DNA of 64,000 bases from Acidovorax sp. NCPPB 3576 (GCF_028473605.1 NZ_CP097267.1:1852501-1916500), one strand, 5' to 3'. Positions 38,999 to 47,667 are shown, numbered from the stretch's first letter. Numbers and translations: made by a program. Notes: a model not told the origin generated them from the letters alone.

Positions 38999-40780
38999 TC
39001 AGTGCCCGGCCGGGCGGGTTTGAAGCCGGGCGTACAGGCCGCCTTGCGCCATCAGTGCAGCATGCGTGCCTTGTTCGGCAATGCGGCCGCGCTCCATCAC
39101 CACCACGCGATCCGCGTGCTCGATGGTGGACAGCCGGTGCGCGATCACCAGCGTGGTCCGCCCCTGCATGAGGCGTTGCAGCGCGTCCTGTACCAAACGT
39201 TCCGACTCCGTATCGAGTGCCGAAGTGGCTTCGTCCAGAATCAGAATCGGCGCGTCCTTGTAGAGCGCCCGGGCGATCGCCAGGCGCTGGCGTTGCCCCC
39301 CCGAGAGTTGCGTGGCGTTGTGCCCCACCACCGTGTGCATGCCGGAAGGCAGGGCCGCCACATGCTCCGAGAGGTTGGCAGCCACCAGACATTCCTGCAC
39401 GCGCTGCTCGTTCACTTCGCCTCCCAAGGCCACGTTGGCCGCCACCGTGTCGTTGAACATCACCACGTCTTGGCTGACCATGGCGAATTGCGACCGCAGG
39501 GTTTGCAGGTTCCATTGCGACACGGGATGCCCGTCCAGCAGGACTTGGCCGCTACTCGGTGTGATGAAGCGTGGCAACAGGTTCACCAAGGTGGTTTTGC
39601 CGGCGCCAGAAGGGCCCACCAGCGCTACGGTTTCTCCGGGGTGCACGGTCAAATTCACTCGGTCCAAGGCCATGGCCTGCTCATCGCCGAACGCCACGGT
39701 GACGTCTTGCAGCGTAATGGCTCCCGTTGTGCGCGCAGGCGCATGGCTGCCTCCTTGTTCTGCCCGCGTGTCTCCCAGCAAGGCCAATCCGCGTTCCAGG
39801 GCTGCGACACCGCGAGTCACGGGATTGGCCACGTCGGCCAAGCGTCGGATCGGAGCGATCAGCATGAGCATGGCGGTGATGAAAGCCGCAAAGCCGCCCA
39901 CCGTCACGTCCCGGTCGCCGCTGGCATGGCTCTGCCAGAGTGCCACGCAGATAACGCCTGACAGCGCCGCTGCCGCGAGCAGTTGGGTGAGGGGGGTCAT
40001 TGCCGCTGAGGCAATGGTGGCCTTGATGGCCAGGCGCCTCAGGCTTTGGCTCAGAACGCCGAAGCGCCGCGACTGGCTGGGCTGCGCGCCGTGCAGACGA
40101 ACCATGCGGTGTGCCAGCACGTTTTCCTCCACCACGTAGGCCAACTGGTCCGTTGCTTCCTGGCTGCTCTTGGTGATGTGGTAGAGCCGTCTGGACAACG
40201 TCTTCATGATCCAGGCCACCCCTGGCACCACGATGGCAACGATCAGCGTGAGTTGCCAGTTGAGGTAGAGCAAATAACCCAATAGCGCGATCAAAGTGAA
40301 GCCATCGCGCGACAGTCCCATCAGGGCTTGAACCAGCAGCGTTGCGCCGGTCTGGACCTCATACACCACCGTGTTGGAAAGGGTGCTGGCCGACTGCCGT
40401 GTGAACAGGGCCATCTCCGCCGCGAGCAAGCGGTCGAAAAGCGCTTCGCGCAACTTCATCATGCCTTCGTTGGCGATGCGGGCAAGGGCATATTGACCGA
40501 CGAACTGTGCCAATCCCCGCACCAGAAACACCCCCATGATGGCCAGCGGGACCATCCACAACTTCAAGGAACCTTCGGTAAAGCCCTGGTCGAGCAATGG
40601 CTTGAGCAGGGCAGGAATGAGGGGCTCGGTGACCGCTCCTATCAGCGTGGCCAGTATGGCGAGTATCCACGCGGAGCGCTGGTTGCCGAAGTACACCGAA
40701 AGCCGGCGAAGCCTCTCGGTCAGGGTCAGTCGGGTGGTTTGCTCGGAGGCCGGCGGGGTGCGTGGGTCTTGGGCTTGCAT
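38999..40780 (-). CDS. msbA: lipid A export ABC transporter MsbA
   Basis: 593 residues, a half transporter with six membrane helices (about 20-320) fused to one ATPase domain. Walker A is VGPSGAGKTTLVN, the signature LSGGQRQRLAIARALYKDAPILILDEATS (in part: LSGGQRQRLAIARA), and the H-loop VIAHRLSTIEHAD. It flips core lipid A across the inner membrane. Its N-terminal RLRRLSVYFGNQRSAWILAI is MsbA-like. It is divergent from tolB with about 120 bp between. Confidence 0.92.
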   Translation of the reverse strand: MQAQDPRTPPASEQTTRLTLTERLRRLSVYFGNQRSAWILAILATLIGAVTEPLIPALLKPLLDQGFTEGSLKLWMVPLAIMGVFLVRGLAQFVGQYALARIANEGMMKLREALFDRLLAAEMALFTRQSASTLSNTVVYEVQTGATLLVQALMGLSRDGFTLIALLGYLLYLNWQLTLIVAIVVPGVAWIMKTLSRRLYHITKSSQEATDQLAYVVEENVLAHRMVRLHGAQPSQSRRFGVLSQSLRRLAIKATIASAAMTPLTQLLAAAALSGVICVALWQSHASGDRDVTVGGFAAFITAMLMLIAPIRRLADVANPVTRGVAALERGLALLGDTRAEQGGSHAPARTTGAITLQDVTVAFGDEQAMALDRVNLTVHPGETVALVGPSGAGKTTLVNLLPRFITPSSGQVLLDGHPVSQWNLQTLRSQFAMVSQDVVMFNDTVAANVALGGEVNEQRVQECLVAANLSEHVAALPSGMHTVVGHNATQLSGGQRQRLAIARALYKDAPILILDEATSALDTESERLVQDALQRLMQGRTTLVIAHRLSTIEHADRVVVMERGRIAEQGTHAALMAQGGLYARLQTRPAGH

Positions 40781-40902
40781 GAGGCGCGGATTCTACGTAG
40801 GACCGCATCCAAACCTTGCACAGTTTGTCACAGGGGTATCCCACCAGTGTGTAACATCCACGGTCTGTCCACCGGCATTTGCTCGGTATCCGATGGCTGC
40901 CA

Positions 40903-42222
40903 ATGACTATTGACCGAAATCCATCCTCCATTCCTGCTGCGGCCCTGCCGCACCTCTCTCGCCGGCACGCTATCACCGCGCTGGTTTCTTCCTCCGCACT
41001 GCCTGCACTGGCTCAATTCAGGGTCGAGATCACCGGCGTGGGTTTGACCCAGCTTCCCTTTGCGGTTTCGCCATTTCGTGGTGAGGCGCAGTCTCCCCAA
41101 AAAATTTCCGCCATCATCCAGGCCGACCTGGAGCGAAGCGGCCAGTTTCGGGGAGTCGATTCGTCCGGCCCTGCGCTCGATGAAACGTCTCGCCCGGATG
41201 TTGCCCTGTGGAAGCAAAAGGGTGCCGAGTCGCTCACGACTGGCAGCGTCACACGCTTGCCCGATGGCCGTTTCGACATCCGCTTTCGCCTGTGGGACGT
41301 GGTGCGCGGCCAGGACCTCGGCGGCCAGAGTTTCGTAGTCACGCAGGGCGACCTGCGGCTGGTGGCTCACCGCATCGCTGATTTCATCTACGAAAAGCTC
41401 ACGGGCCAGCGCGGCGTGTTCTCGACCCGCATCGCGTATGTCACCAAGTCCGGCACGCGCTATAGCCTTTGGGTGGCCGATGCGGACGGCGAGAACGCGC
41501 AATCAGCGCTGTCCAGCCCCGAGCCCATCATCTCGCCAGCCTGGTCGCCCAGCGGAGGGCAGTTGGCCTATGTGTCGTTCGAATCGCGCAAGCCGGTTGT
41601 CTACGTGCACGACGTGGCGTCGGGCCGGCGCCGTTTGATCGCCAACTTCAGGGGCTCCAACAGCGCGCCCGCGTGGTCGCCTGATGGCCGGACGCTTGCC
41701 GTGACGCTGAGCCGCGACGGTGGCTCCCAGCTCTACACCATCGATGCCAATGGCGGCGAGCCGCGTCGGCTCATGCAGAGCACCGGCATCGATACCGAGC
41801 CGATGTTCTCCAGCGATGGCCGAAGCATCTACTTCGTAAGCGACCGGGGCGGTGCGCCACAGATCTACAAGGTCGGCACCTCCGGGGGCAACGCCGAGCG
41901 CGTGACGTTCACTGGCTCCTACAACATTTCCCCCAGTATCAGCCCCGACGGCAAATGGTTGGCTTATGTTTCCCGCATCGGCGGCGCCTTCAAACTGCAT
42001 GTCATGGATTTGGCAAACGGCACCGTCACGGCTGTGACCGACACGACGGCGGACGAGAATCCCAGCTTTGCGCCCAATAGCCGCTTGATCGTCTATGCAA
42101 CGCAGCAACAGGGCCGTGAAGCGCTGATGACGACCACGCTGGACGGCAAGATCAAGGCACGCTTGGCCGGGCAGGGCGGTGACATCCGCGAGCCCGACTG
42201 GGGCCCGTTCCAAAAACAGTGA
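40903..42222 (+). CDS. tolB: Tol-Pal system beta-propeller protein TolB
   Basis: 439 residues. The export signal contains LSRRHAITALVSSSALPALA, a twin-Arg-like start, with the mature protein at QFRVEITGVG. A TolB N-terminal domain (about 40-165) is followed by a six-bladed beta-propeller of repeated SPDG-type units (AWSPDGRTLAVTLSRDG, SSDGRSIYFVSDRGG, SPDGKWLAYVSR). TolB bridges Pal and the inner-membrane Tol proteins during division. tolQRA are not in the window, so the tol genes are either split or lie elsewhere. Confidence 0.95.
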   Translation: MTIDRNPSSIPAAALPHLSRRHAITALVSSSALPALAQFRVEITGVGLTQLPFAVSPFRGEAQSPQKISAIIQADLERSGQFRGVDSSGPALDETSRPDVALWKQKGAESLTTGSVTRLPDGRFDIRFRLWDVVRGQDLGGQSFVVTQGDLRLVAHRIADFIYEKLTGQRGVFSTRIAYVTKSGTRYSLWVADADGENAQSALSSPEPIISPAWSPSGGQLAYVSFESRKPVVYVHDVASGRRRLIANFRGSNSAPAWSPDGRTLAVTLSRDGGSQLYTIDANGGEPRRLMQSTGIDTEPMFSSDGRSIYFVSDRGGAPQIYKVGTSGGNAERVTFTGSYNISPSISPDGKWLAYVSRIGGAFKLHVMDLANGTVTAVTDTTADENPSFAPNSRLIVYATQQQGREALMTTTLDGKIKARLAGQGGDIREPDWGPFQKQ

Positions 42223-42280
42223 ACCAACAAAATTTTTTCGATTTTCGATTTTTGATTATTTGGACTTGAGGAGTATTTCA

Positions 42281-42832
42281 ATGAACCGTTTTCCCTTCAA
42301 ACGCATTTCCGCCATCGTCATCGCTGCCGCCATCGTGGCCGGCTGCAGTTCCGGCGTGAAGCTGGAAGATGTGCCTGTCGAAGACAAGGGCGCAACGTCC
42401 ACCATGCCAGGCAATGGTGGTGCCAACCCCAACGGCGCTTCGCAAAGCGGCGTTGCACCGGTGGACCTGAGCCAGTCGGCCCGTGACGGCGCTGGTCCAG
42501 TCGGGGTGAGCCGCATCGTGTATTTCGACTACGACAGCTACGCAGTCAAGCCTGAGTTCCAGTCGCTGATCGAACAACATGCTCGCTTCATCAAGGCAGG
42601 CCAGAACCGCAAGGTCATGATCGAAGGCCACACCGACGAGCGCGGTGGGCGGGAATACAACCTGGCCCTGGGCCAAAAGCGCGCGGAGGCCGTGCGCCGT
42701 TCGCTCGCTTTGCTCGGCGTGTCGGAAGCCCAGATGGAAGCCGTGAGCTTCGGTAAGGAAAAGCCTGCGGCCCAAGGCAGCACGGAAGACGTGTACGCCC
42801 AGAATCGCCGCGTTGAGTTGTCTTACCGTTGA
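42281..42832 (+). CDS. pal: peptidoglycan-associated lipoprotein Pal
   Basis: 183 residues. The lipobox IVAGC puts the lipidated Cys near residue 22. A Gly/Asn/Ser-rich linker leads to an OmpA-like peptidoglycan-binding domain (FDYDSYAVKPEFQSLIEQHA, IEGHTDERGGREYNLALGQKRA, QNRRVELSYR). GAGGAG precedes the ATG. Pal tethers the outer membrane to peptidoglycan. Its TGA shares a base with the cpoB ATG. Confidence 0.97.
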   Translation: MNRFPFKRISAIVIAAAIVAGCSSGVKLEDVPVEDKGATSTMPGNGGANPNGASQSGVAPVDLSQSARDGAGPVGVSRIVYFDYDSYAVKPEFQSLIEQHARFIKAGQNRKVMIEGHTDERGGREYNLALGQKRAEAVRRSLALLGVSEAQMEAVSFGKEKPAAQGSTEDVYAQNRRVELSYR

Positions 42833-43626
42833 TGAGCGCGCAGATGGTGGTTCCCCGCAAGGCGCTGGCCGCACTGGCCTTGGCCATATCGGCGGCGTTT
42901 GCCCCGGCAAGCCATGCCGCACTGTTCGAGGATGAGGAAGCGCGTCGCGCCATTCTCGAACTGCGCCAGCGCGTGGACACATTGCAGCAGGCCAATCAGC
43001 GTGCTGGCGATGATCTACGCCGCTCTGGCGATGAAACCTCGCAGATGCGTCGCAGCCTGCTTGATCTGCAAACGCAGATCGAGACACTGCGTACCGAGCA
43101 GGCCAATCTGCGTGGGCAGAACGAGCAGTTGCTGCGGGACGTCTCCGAGTTGCAGCGCCGCCAGAAAGACATCGCTCAGGGGGTGGACGAGCGACTGCGC
43201 CAGTTCGAGCCTGCCAAGGTCGCCATGGATGGTCAGGAGTTCCAAGCCGATCCCGCCGAGAAGCGGGATTTCGATGCGGCACTGGCAGTCTTTCGCACCG
43301 GCAAGTTTCCGGATGCCGTGAGCGCATTCGGAAATTTCCTGAAGCAGTATCCACGCAGCGGCTATGCGCCTTCAGCCAGGTTCTGGCTGGGCAATGCGCA
43401 ATACGCCACACGCGACTACAAGGAAGCCATCAACAACTTCAAGGCTTTGCTGGCCGCGGCGCCTGACCATGCACGTGCCCCGGAGGCCGCGTTGTCGATC
43501 GCCAACTGCCAGATCGAGTTGAAAGACACGCGCGCCGCCCGCAAGACGCTGGAAGACCTGATCCGCGTCTATCCCCAGTCCGAAGCGGCTGGAGCGGCCA
43601 AAGAACGCCTTTCGCGCCTGAAGTGA
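42832..43626 (+). CDS. cpoB: Tol-Pal system coordinator CpoB (YbgF)
   Basis: 264 residues. The signal peptide ends ASHAALFED. A coiled coil (about 25-120, ILELRQRVDTLQQANQRA and LLDLQTQIETLRTEQANL) forms the trimerisation part, then TPR repeats (DFDAALAVFRTGKFPDAV, YAPSARFWLGNAQYATRDYK). CpoB couples peptidoglycan synthesis to outer-membrane constriction. The stop overlaps the tcdA GTG. Confidence 0.94.
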   Translation: MSAQMVVPRKALAALALAISAAFAPASHAALFEDEEARRAILELRQRVDTLQQANQRAGDDLRRSGDETSQMRRSLLDLQTQIETLRTEQANLRGQNEQLLRDVSELQRRQKDIAQGVDERLRQFEPAKVAMDGQEFQADPAEKRDFDAALAVFRTGKFPDAVSAFGNFLKQYPRSGYAPSARFWLGNAQYATRDYKEAINNFKALLAAAPDHARAPEAALSIANCQIELKDTRAARKTLEDLIRVYPQSEAAGAAKERLSRLK

Positions 43627-44453
43627 CGGGCACGTTCGAGCCTTCGGCGAAGACCCATTCGCAGGCCCACGCGACGGAGGAGGTCGGCGGCGCCGATCTT
43701 CAGCGCCGCTTTGGCGGCCTGGAGCGGCTCTATGGCGTGGACGGCGCTGCACGCATCCGCAGCGCGCATGTGGCCGTGGTGGGCATTGGCGGCGTGGGTT
43801 CATGGACTGCGGAAGCGCTGGCCCGCAGCGGTGTCGGGCGCCTCACCTTGATCGACCTGGACCAGGTGGCTGAGTCCAATATCAACCGCCAGATCCATGC
43901 CCTGTCCAGCACGGTGGGCCAGGCCAAGGTCGAAGCCATGCGAGACCGCATTGGACAGATCAATCCTGAATGCGAGGTGATCTGCATCGAGGAGTTTGCG
44001 GATGCGGACAACTGGCCAGCATTGCTACCGCACCGGGTCGATGCGGTCGTGGATGCCTGTGACCAGGTCAAGACCAAGGCGGTGATCGCTGACTGGGCGA
44101 TTCGCGGCAAACATCGGCTGGTGGCGGTGGGTGCCGCAGGCGGCAAACGGTTGGCGCACAAGGTGGACATCGACGATCTGTCGAATACCACGCACGATCC
44201 GTTGCTCGCCCAGATGCGCTACCGGCTCCGCAAGCACTATGGTGCCGCGAAAGAGGGGCGCCGCATCGGCGTTCAGTGCGTATTCAGCCGGGAAGCGGTG
44301 GCACCTCCCCATGCCTCCTGTGATATCGCGGGCGACAGTGATGGTTCGCTCAATTGCCATGGCTACGGCTCGGTGGTGGCTGTGACTGCCACATTTGGCC
44401 AGTGTGCCGCTGGTTGGGTTTTGGACATGTTGGCAACCAGCCCTGGGCGATAG
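43623..44453 (+). CDS. tcdA: tRNA threonylcarbamoyladenosine dehydratase TcdA
   Basis: 276 residues of the E1-like (ThiF/MoeB) fold. It cyclises t6A37 of tRNAs with ATP. The nucleotide site is VAVVGIGGVGSWTAEALARSG; TLIDLDQVAESNINRQIHAL has the conserved Asp and Arg; DACDQVKTK and the late SLNCHGYGSVVAVTATFG distinguish TcdA. The start is a GTG overlapping the cpoB stop; the first about 25 residues are variable. tRNA-Lys follows on the same strand. Confidence 0.93.
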   Translation: MTGTFEPSAKTHSQAHATEEVGGADLQRRFGGLERLYGVDGAARIRSAHVAVVGIGGVGSWTAEALARSGVGRLTLIDLDQVAESNINRQIHALSSTVGQAKVEAMRDRIGQINPECEVICIEEFADADNWPALLPHRVDAVVDACDQVKTKAVIADWAIRGKHRLVAVGAAGGKRLAHKVDIDDLSNTTHDPLLAQMRYRLRKHYGAAKEGRRIGVQCVFSREAVAPPHASCDIAGDSDGSLNCHGYGSVVAVTATFGQCAAGWVLDMLATSPGR

Positions 44454-44472
44454 ATTCGCTCTTAAAAGACGC

Positions 44473-44478
44473 TATAAT
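44473..44478 (+). promoter_or_regulatory. -10 box of the tRNA-Lys promoter
   Basis: A perfect TATAAT 44 bp before the tRNA-Lys 5' end and just after tcdA. No convincing -35 is seen at 17 bp. Confidence 0.45.
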
Positions 44479-44521
44479 TCGAGGCTTTGCTGCGGCGGCT
44501 ACGGCTGATGTGGCAAATGAT

Positions 44522-44597
44522 GGGACGTTAGCTCAGTTGGTAGAGCAGCGGACTTTTAATCCGTTTGTCGTGGGTTCGACCCCCGCACGTCCCACCA
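44522..44597 (+). tRNA. tRNA-Lys (TTT), island insertion site
   Basis: Acceptor GGGACGT pairs with ACGTCCC, the anticodon loop CTTTTAA gives TTT (lysine), D and T arms are normal and CCA is encoded. A degraded copy of its 3' half lies at 47140-47186, so this gene marks the left edge of an inserted segment. Confidence 0.96.
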
Positions 44598-44604
44598 AGT
44601 ATGC

Positions 44605-44642
44605 AAAGGCGCTACAGCTATCAAAGTTGTAGCGCCTTTTTT
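44605..44642 (+). terminator. intrinsic terminator after tRNA-Lys
   Basis: AGGCGCTACA pairs with TGTAGCGCCT, followed by a T run. Confidence 0.88.
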
Positions 44643-44690
44643 ATTCCCACCGTGGGAATTCAACCTAGGCCTGCTGCTGTCCCAACGCCA

Positions 44691-44899
44691 GCACCTGCCC
44701 CGCAGCCAGAAAGCTGGAGCACCTGGCCCGGCGCGTTCGCGACGTCCACGCGCGGGGGACAGAGCGCAAGGACAGCATCTCGCCCCTCGTGTCCGGTGGC
44801 GGCGGGGACTTTGGCGGCGGTGGCGCATCGGGCACCTGGGTCTCTGGATCCTCGTGCAGTGACGGCGGATCTTCCGCAACGTGTTCGTCATCCGATTGA
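44691..44899 (+). pseudogene. possible gene-end remnant with Gly-rich tail
   Basis: The frame ending at TGA 44899 reads KLEHLARRVRDVHARG, then SPLVSGGGGDFGGGGASGTW and a Ser/Cys-rich end. Gly-rich tails of this type close some TPM/YgcG-like membrane proteins. The preceding coding-like stretch (LLLSQRQHLPRSQ) is in another frame and there is no start. I read it as the broken 3' end of a gene, with low certainty. Confidence 0.25.
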
Positions 44900-44908
44900 A
44901 AGAATGCC

Positions 44909-45114
44909 ATGACCATCAAAGTTGCCATCGAACTGGAGGCCGTGAAGATCGGGGCTGCCGTGCGCGCCGCTCTGTAGGAGTTCGCCCAGACCACTGCCAT
45001 GCAAGCCATGTGAAAGTGGACTGGGTCACGGCGAACACCCTCGACAAGGCCAGCCCTGACCACTACGTCGGGCGCCTTGTCATCGAGGTTGGCGGCCTGT
45101 ATGTCGAGGCGTGA
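44909..45114 (+). pseudogene. broken small gene (stop plus frameshift)
   Basis: An ATG opens MTIKVAIELEAVKIGAAVRA, stopped by TAG at 44975-44977. The same frame continues EFAQTTAMQAM to a second stop, and the next frame carries on with HVKVDWVTANTLDKASPDHY and LVIEVGGLYVEA to TGA. Joined, these give one plausible small soluble protein of about 65 residues broken by one nonsense change and one frameshift. The family is not recognised. Confidence 0.4.
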
Positions 45115-45342
45115 ACAAACCGCGCATCCCCGCTGCCGCCACCCGCATCACCATGGCCCAGGCCACACGGAAGCATGGCTCCGCATCTAGCAGGAAAATT
45201 GAACTCCACCTTCCTGCAGTGCAGCATCGAGATAAACCTCGTTGTATCCACGACCCCTCTATATGATCGTCAGTGACGCATCTGGTTAAGAAAATCGGAG
45301 GTCATCGCTCGCGAAAGCGCTCTATTTAAGAGGGAGAAACCA

Positions 45343-46983
45343 ATGGCTACTGACGGTTGCTGGGTGCAGTTTTACGACGGTGAGAAAAAGAGCGGCGGAA
45401 CGAAGCGTTTCGACGGCCCGCTAGACGTGGCGGACCTGAACGACTACACGTTCTCGACCGGCGAAAAGGGAGGCGACGAAACCGATTCCCTTGTACTCGG
45501 TTCGCGGGCGTGGATTCAGGTATTCAAAGATGATGATTACGGCGGCAAGACGGCCTATTTCTATCCCAACCAGACGATTGAAGACTTGGACGCGTACGGA
45601 ATGGGCGGCACTATCGACAGCTTCAAGCTCTACGATTACCAACCGGCGTCCTTTCCTGCACCGACAACGGTGACCTGGGCCGTTGAGGACAACGACGGTG
45701 TGGTCTCAGCCTCTACCATCAACAACTTCTTCCGCACGGCTCTCGGCTCGGCGTTGATGCTGGTCCCCGTCGTGGGCGCTGCGCTCAAGACCATGGTGTA
45801 CGGTCTTTGGCCCGATCCCCGAACCAACAAAGAGCAGGCTTGGGCCAGCTTTCAAAACTACATCAGTCAGGTGGTCGGCACGGTGTATGACCAGCTTATC
45901 GATAAAGAGCTCACCATTAAGCTGCAAGGCCTCTACAACGTGATGCGCAACTATGTGGAGTCGACAGAATCGGAGCGTGCAGGAAATTTCACAGCGCTGA
46001 TTAACACGCTGGATTTCCTGGAGCCGAGTTTTCTTGACGTGGAGGATCCTCAGAAAACCCTCAAGTTTTCTTTGCCCTTCGGCTCGATCATGTTGCTCAC
46101 CATGCGGGAGGAAATCCTGTTCCATGAGGAAATATTTGGTGACCGGCTTAGCCCTGATGAACGCGCTAAACGAGTACGCCGGTTGCAGGAGAAGATTGAT
46201 GTATACCAAGCGGCCATCGCCGCAGCACGTGCTGAGCTGCTGGCGCTGCGGGCAACCATGATCAAGCTGCAGGACAATAGCTCGATCACCGTCGATAAGT
46301 GGACGCCGTATGACACTTACAGTGGATGGCGAGGTGTGGAGGAATACAGCGGTGGAGCCAAGAGGCGCGCCGAGTACGCGGCAGCCAAGCACACTGAGGT
46401 GGTGACAAACGAATTGGCTTGGCAGATCGATCAGAACACCGCTCAGACTCAGCTCTGGAGTTGGACTAATCCCGACAACCTCACACCCATTCGGGCGCCA
46501 GAAGTGGTTTTTGTGGAAGGGCCATATGGCGATTTTCAGGAGAGCACGAGGTTCAGCGCGGTAGCGGATGATGGCAAACGGATCACACAGGTGCGAGTGC
46601 GAGCGGGTGACCTGATCGATTCGTTGGAGGTGTTTATAGACGGCACTTCCACTGGTGTGCAGGGCCGCACCGGTGATACGAATGCCGCCCCTTTCGAGGT
46701 CGCACTGGCCACTGGCCAGAGCATCATTAACTCAAAAGGTCGCTCTTCCACTCTGATCAACGCGTTGGGTTTCACTGCTGATAACGGGCAGAGCTTTCTC
46801 GCCGGAAGCCCTGGAAATAGTGGATTCGACTCCCATGCGCCTGAAGGAACGGCCGACGGCCGGCTGGTTGGACTGTCGGGCTACAGCTTAAACGGCACCA
46901 CCACCGGGTGTAATTTGAAGGTGCTAACTTTCCACTGGTACTGCACGTTGCCATTGCCGGAAAAGCCCGTTCTGCCAAATTGA
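45343..46983 (+). CDS. putative pore-forming toxin: beta/gamma-crystallin + Cry-type N domain + jacalin-like lectin
   Basis: 546 residues, no signal peptide. Residues 5-98 form a beta/gamma-crystallin pair (CWVQFYDGEKKSGGTKRF; WIQVFKDDDYGGKTAYFYP; GTIDSFKLYD). Residues about 125-310 resemble domain I of Cry delta-endotoxins: a hydrophobic helix LGSALMLVPVVGAALKTM, WASFQNYISQVVGTVYDQLI, and LPFGSIMLLTMREEILFHEE, like the conserved last helices of Cry domain I. Residues about 387-532 look jacalin-like (VEGPYGDF, ITQVRVRAGDLIDSLEVF, LVGLSGYSLNG). Such a protein would bind glycans and open membranes, against insects, nematodes or other cells. GAGGGAG precedes the ATG. Lower GC than its surroundings and its place in a tRNA island indicate transfer. 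Domain calls are by eye. Confidence 0.7.
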   Translation: MATDGCWVQFYDGEKKSGGTKRFDGPLDVADLNDYTFSTGEKGGDETDSLVLGSRAWIQVFKDDDYGGKTAYFYPNQTIEDLDAYGMGGTIDSFKLYDYQPASFPAPTTVTWAVEDNDGVVSASTINNFFRTALGSALMLVPVVGAALKTMVYGLWPDPRTNKEQAWASFQNYISQVVGTVYDQLIDKELTIKLQGLYNVMRNYVESTESERAGNFTALINTLDFLEPSFLDVEDPQKTLKFSLPFGSIMLLTMREEILFHEEIFGDRLSPDERAKRVRRLQEKIDVYQAAIAAARAELLALRATMIKLQDNSSITVDKWTPYDTYSGWRGVEEYSGGAKRRAEYAAAKHTEVVTNELAWQIDQNTAQTQLWSWTNPDNLTPIRAPEVVFVEGPYGDFQESTRFSAVADDGKRITQVRVRAGDLIDSLEVFIDGTSTGVQGRTGDTNAAPFEVALATGQSIINSKGRSSTLINALGFTADNGQSFLAGSPGNSGFDSHAPEGTADGRLVGLSGYSLNGTTTGCNLKVLTFHWYCTLPLPEKPVLPN

Positions 46984-47139
46984 CGCGGCCTTTTCATTCC
47001 GACGGGAGCGCGACGTCGCCGCCCACTCCGCAATGCTCAGCTCAGGTGGCCCTGCGGCTCGCGCTGACCTGCCCGGATTCTTCGGTCTACTGATTTCTAG
47101 GAAGATGGCTCTGAATCAATGAATATTAGATTCTGCTCA

Positions 47140-47186
47140 GGACTTTAATCCGTTTGTCGTGAGTTAGACACCCGCACATCCCATCG
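47140..47186 (+). pseudogene. partial tRNA-Lys, right attachment-site remnant
   Basis: From GGACTTTAATCCGTTTGTCG onward it matches tRNA-Lys 44550-44597 with one deleted T and six substitutions over 47 bases. It begins at the anticodon stem and ends at the 3' end, the part normally duplicated by integration. It cannot make a functional tRNA. Confidence 0.75.
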
Positions 47187-47194
47187 GAGATAGC

Positions 47195-47229
47195 AAAGCG
47201 CTGCACCCGTTTGGGTTGCGGCGCTTTTT
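47195..47229 (+). terminator. intrinsic terminator after the partial tRNA-Lys
   Basis: AAAGCGCTGCACCC pairs with GGGTTGCGGCGCTTT (one mismatch and G-T pairs), followed by T residues. Its position relative to the tRNA remnant mirrors the terminator after the intact tRNA-Lys. Confidence 0.7.
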
Positions 47230-47581
47230 GCTTTGTGGTGGTCGGATTTTCAGGCCTTACATGGCTGCTCGATGGCATTGGTATACAGTATTTGCGCCTT
47301 CGCCGAAACTGAAAATGCTCGCGTATGAATGCTGCGATCAGCGGTGTGAAGCGTCTTGCGGCATCAACACGCCGCTCATTAAGAAACCACACCCCCCAGT
47401 GATTAGGAAGATGGCCATGACGCACTGCGAAGGCGCGTGAACAAGGCAATGGGCTTCTATCGCATCAACGGAGTATTTGCCCTGGGCCATGCCGTTTCGC
47501 AAGCATGACAGGCGTGACCTTTCTTCCATCCTTTTGCATTGTGCATTCAAGTCGGCCATGACGAGAACGAAAGTGCAGCAC

Positions 47582-47609
47582 AAAAAAGGCAGCCCGCACG
47601 AGGCGGGCT
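47582..47609 (-). terminator. intrinsic terminator of the reverse-strand small-gene cluster
   Basis: Read on the reverse strand, AGCCCGC pairs with GCGGGCT across a 5-base loop and runs into TTTTTT. It lies 59 bp after the last small gene. Confidence 0.85.
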
Positions 47610-47667
47610 GAAACTTGCTCAAGAGCAAGAAAGGGAGGTGTCGACAGGGAGTGTCGACAGGTCGATA

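Larger units (their letters stand above)
44598..47186. mobile_element. decayed genomic island in tRNA-Lys
   Basis: The segment between the intact tRNA-Lys and the partial tRNA-Lys copy. It contains gene remnants, a lower-GC 546-residue toxin-like gene and no integrase. The intact-plus-partial tRNA arrangement is the usual product of tyrosine-recombinase integration; the loss of the integrase and the mutated right copy suggest an old, immobile insertion. Confidence 0.6.
46984..47667. other. gene-poor stretch around the right island edge
   Basis: About 680 bp without a gene I can support. It holds the partial tRNA-Lys, its terminator, and a 12-bp direct repeat TAGGAAGATGGC (47098-47109 and 47404-47415) on either side of them. 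Short open frames on both strands have no recognisable content or ribosome sites. Confidence 0.5.

Noticed and set aside
44665..45063. A 132-codon reverse frame in the island
   Set aside because: No ribosome site; the plus-strand remnants in the same place look more coding-like.
47126..47449. A 107-codon reverse frame across the tRNA remnant
   Set aside because: It runs through the partial tRNA and the terminator hairpin, so it is unlikely to be a gene.
47638..47663. GTGTCGACAGG repeated twice, considered as a CRISPR start
   Set aside because: Only two units, no spacer array and no cas genes; a local duplication containing a palindromic TGTCGACA.
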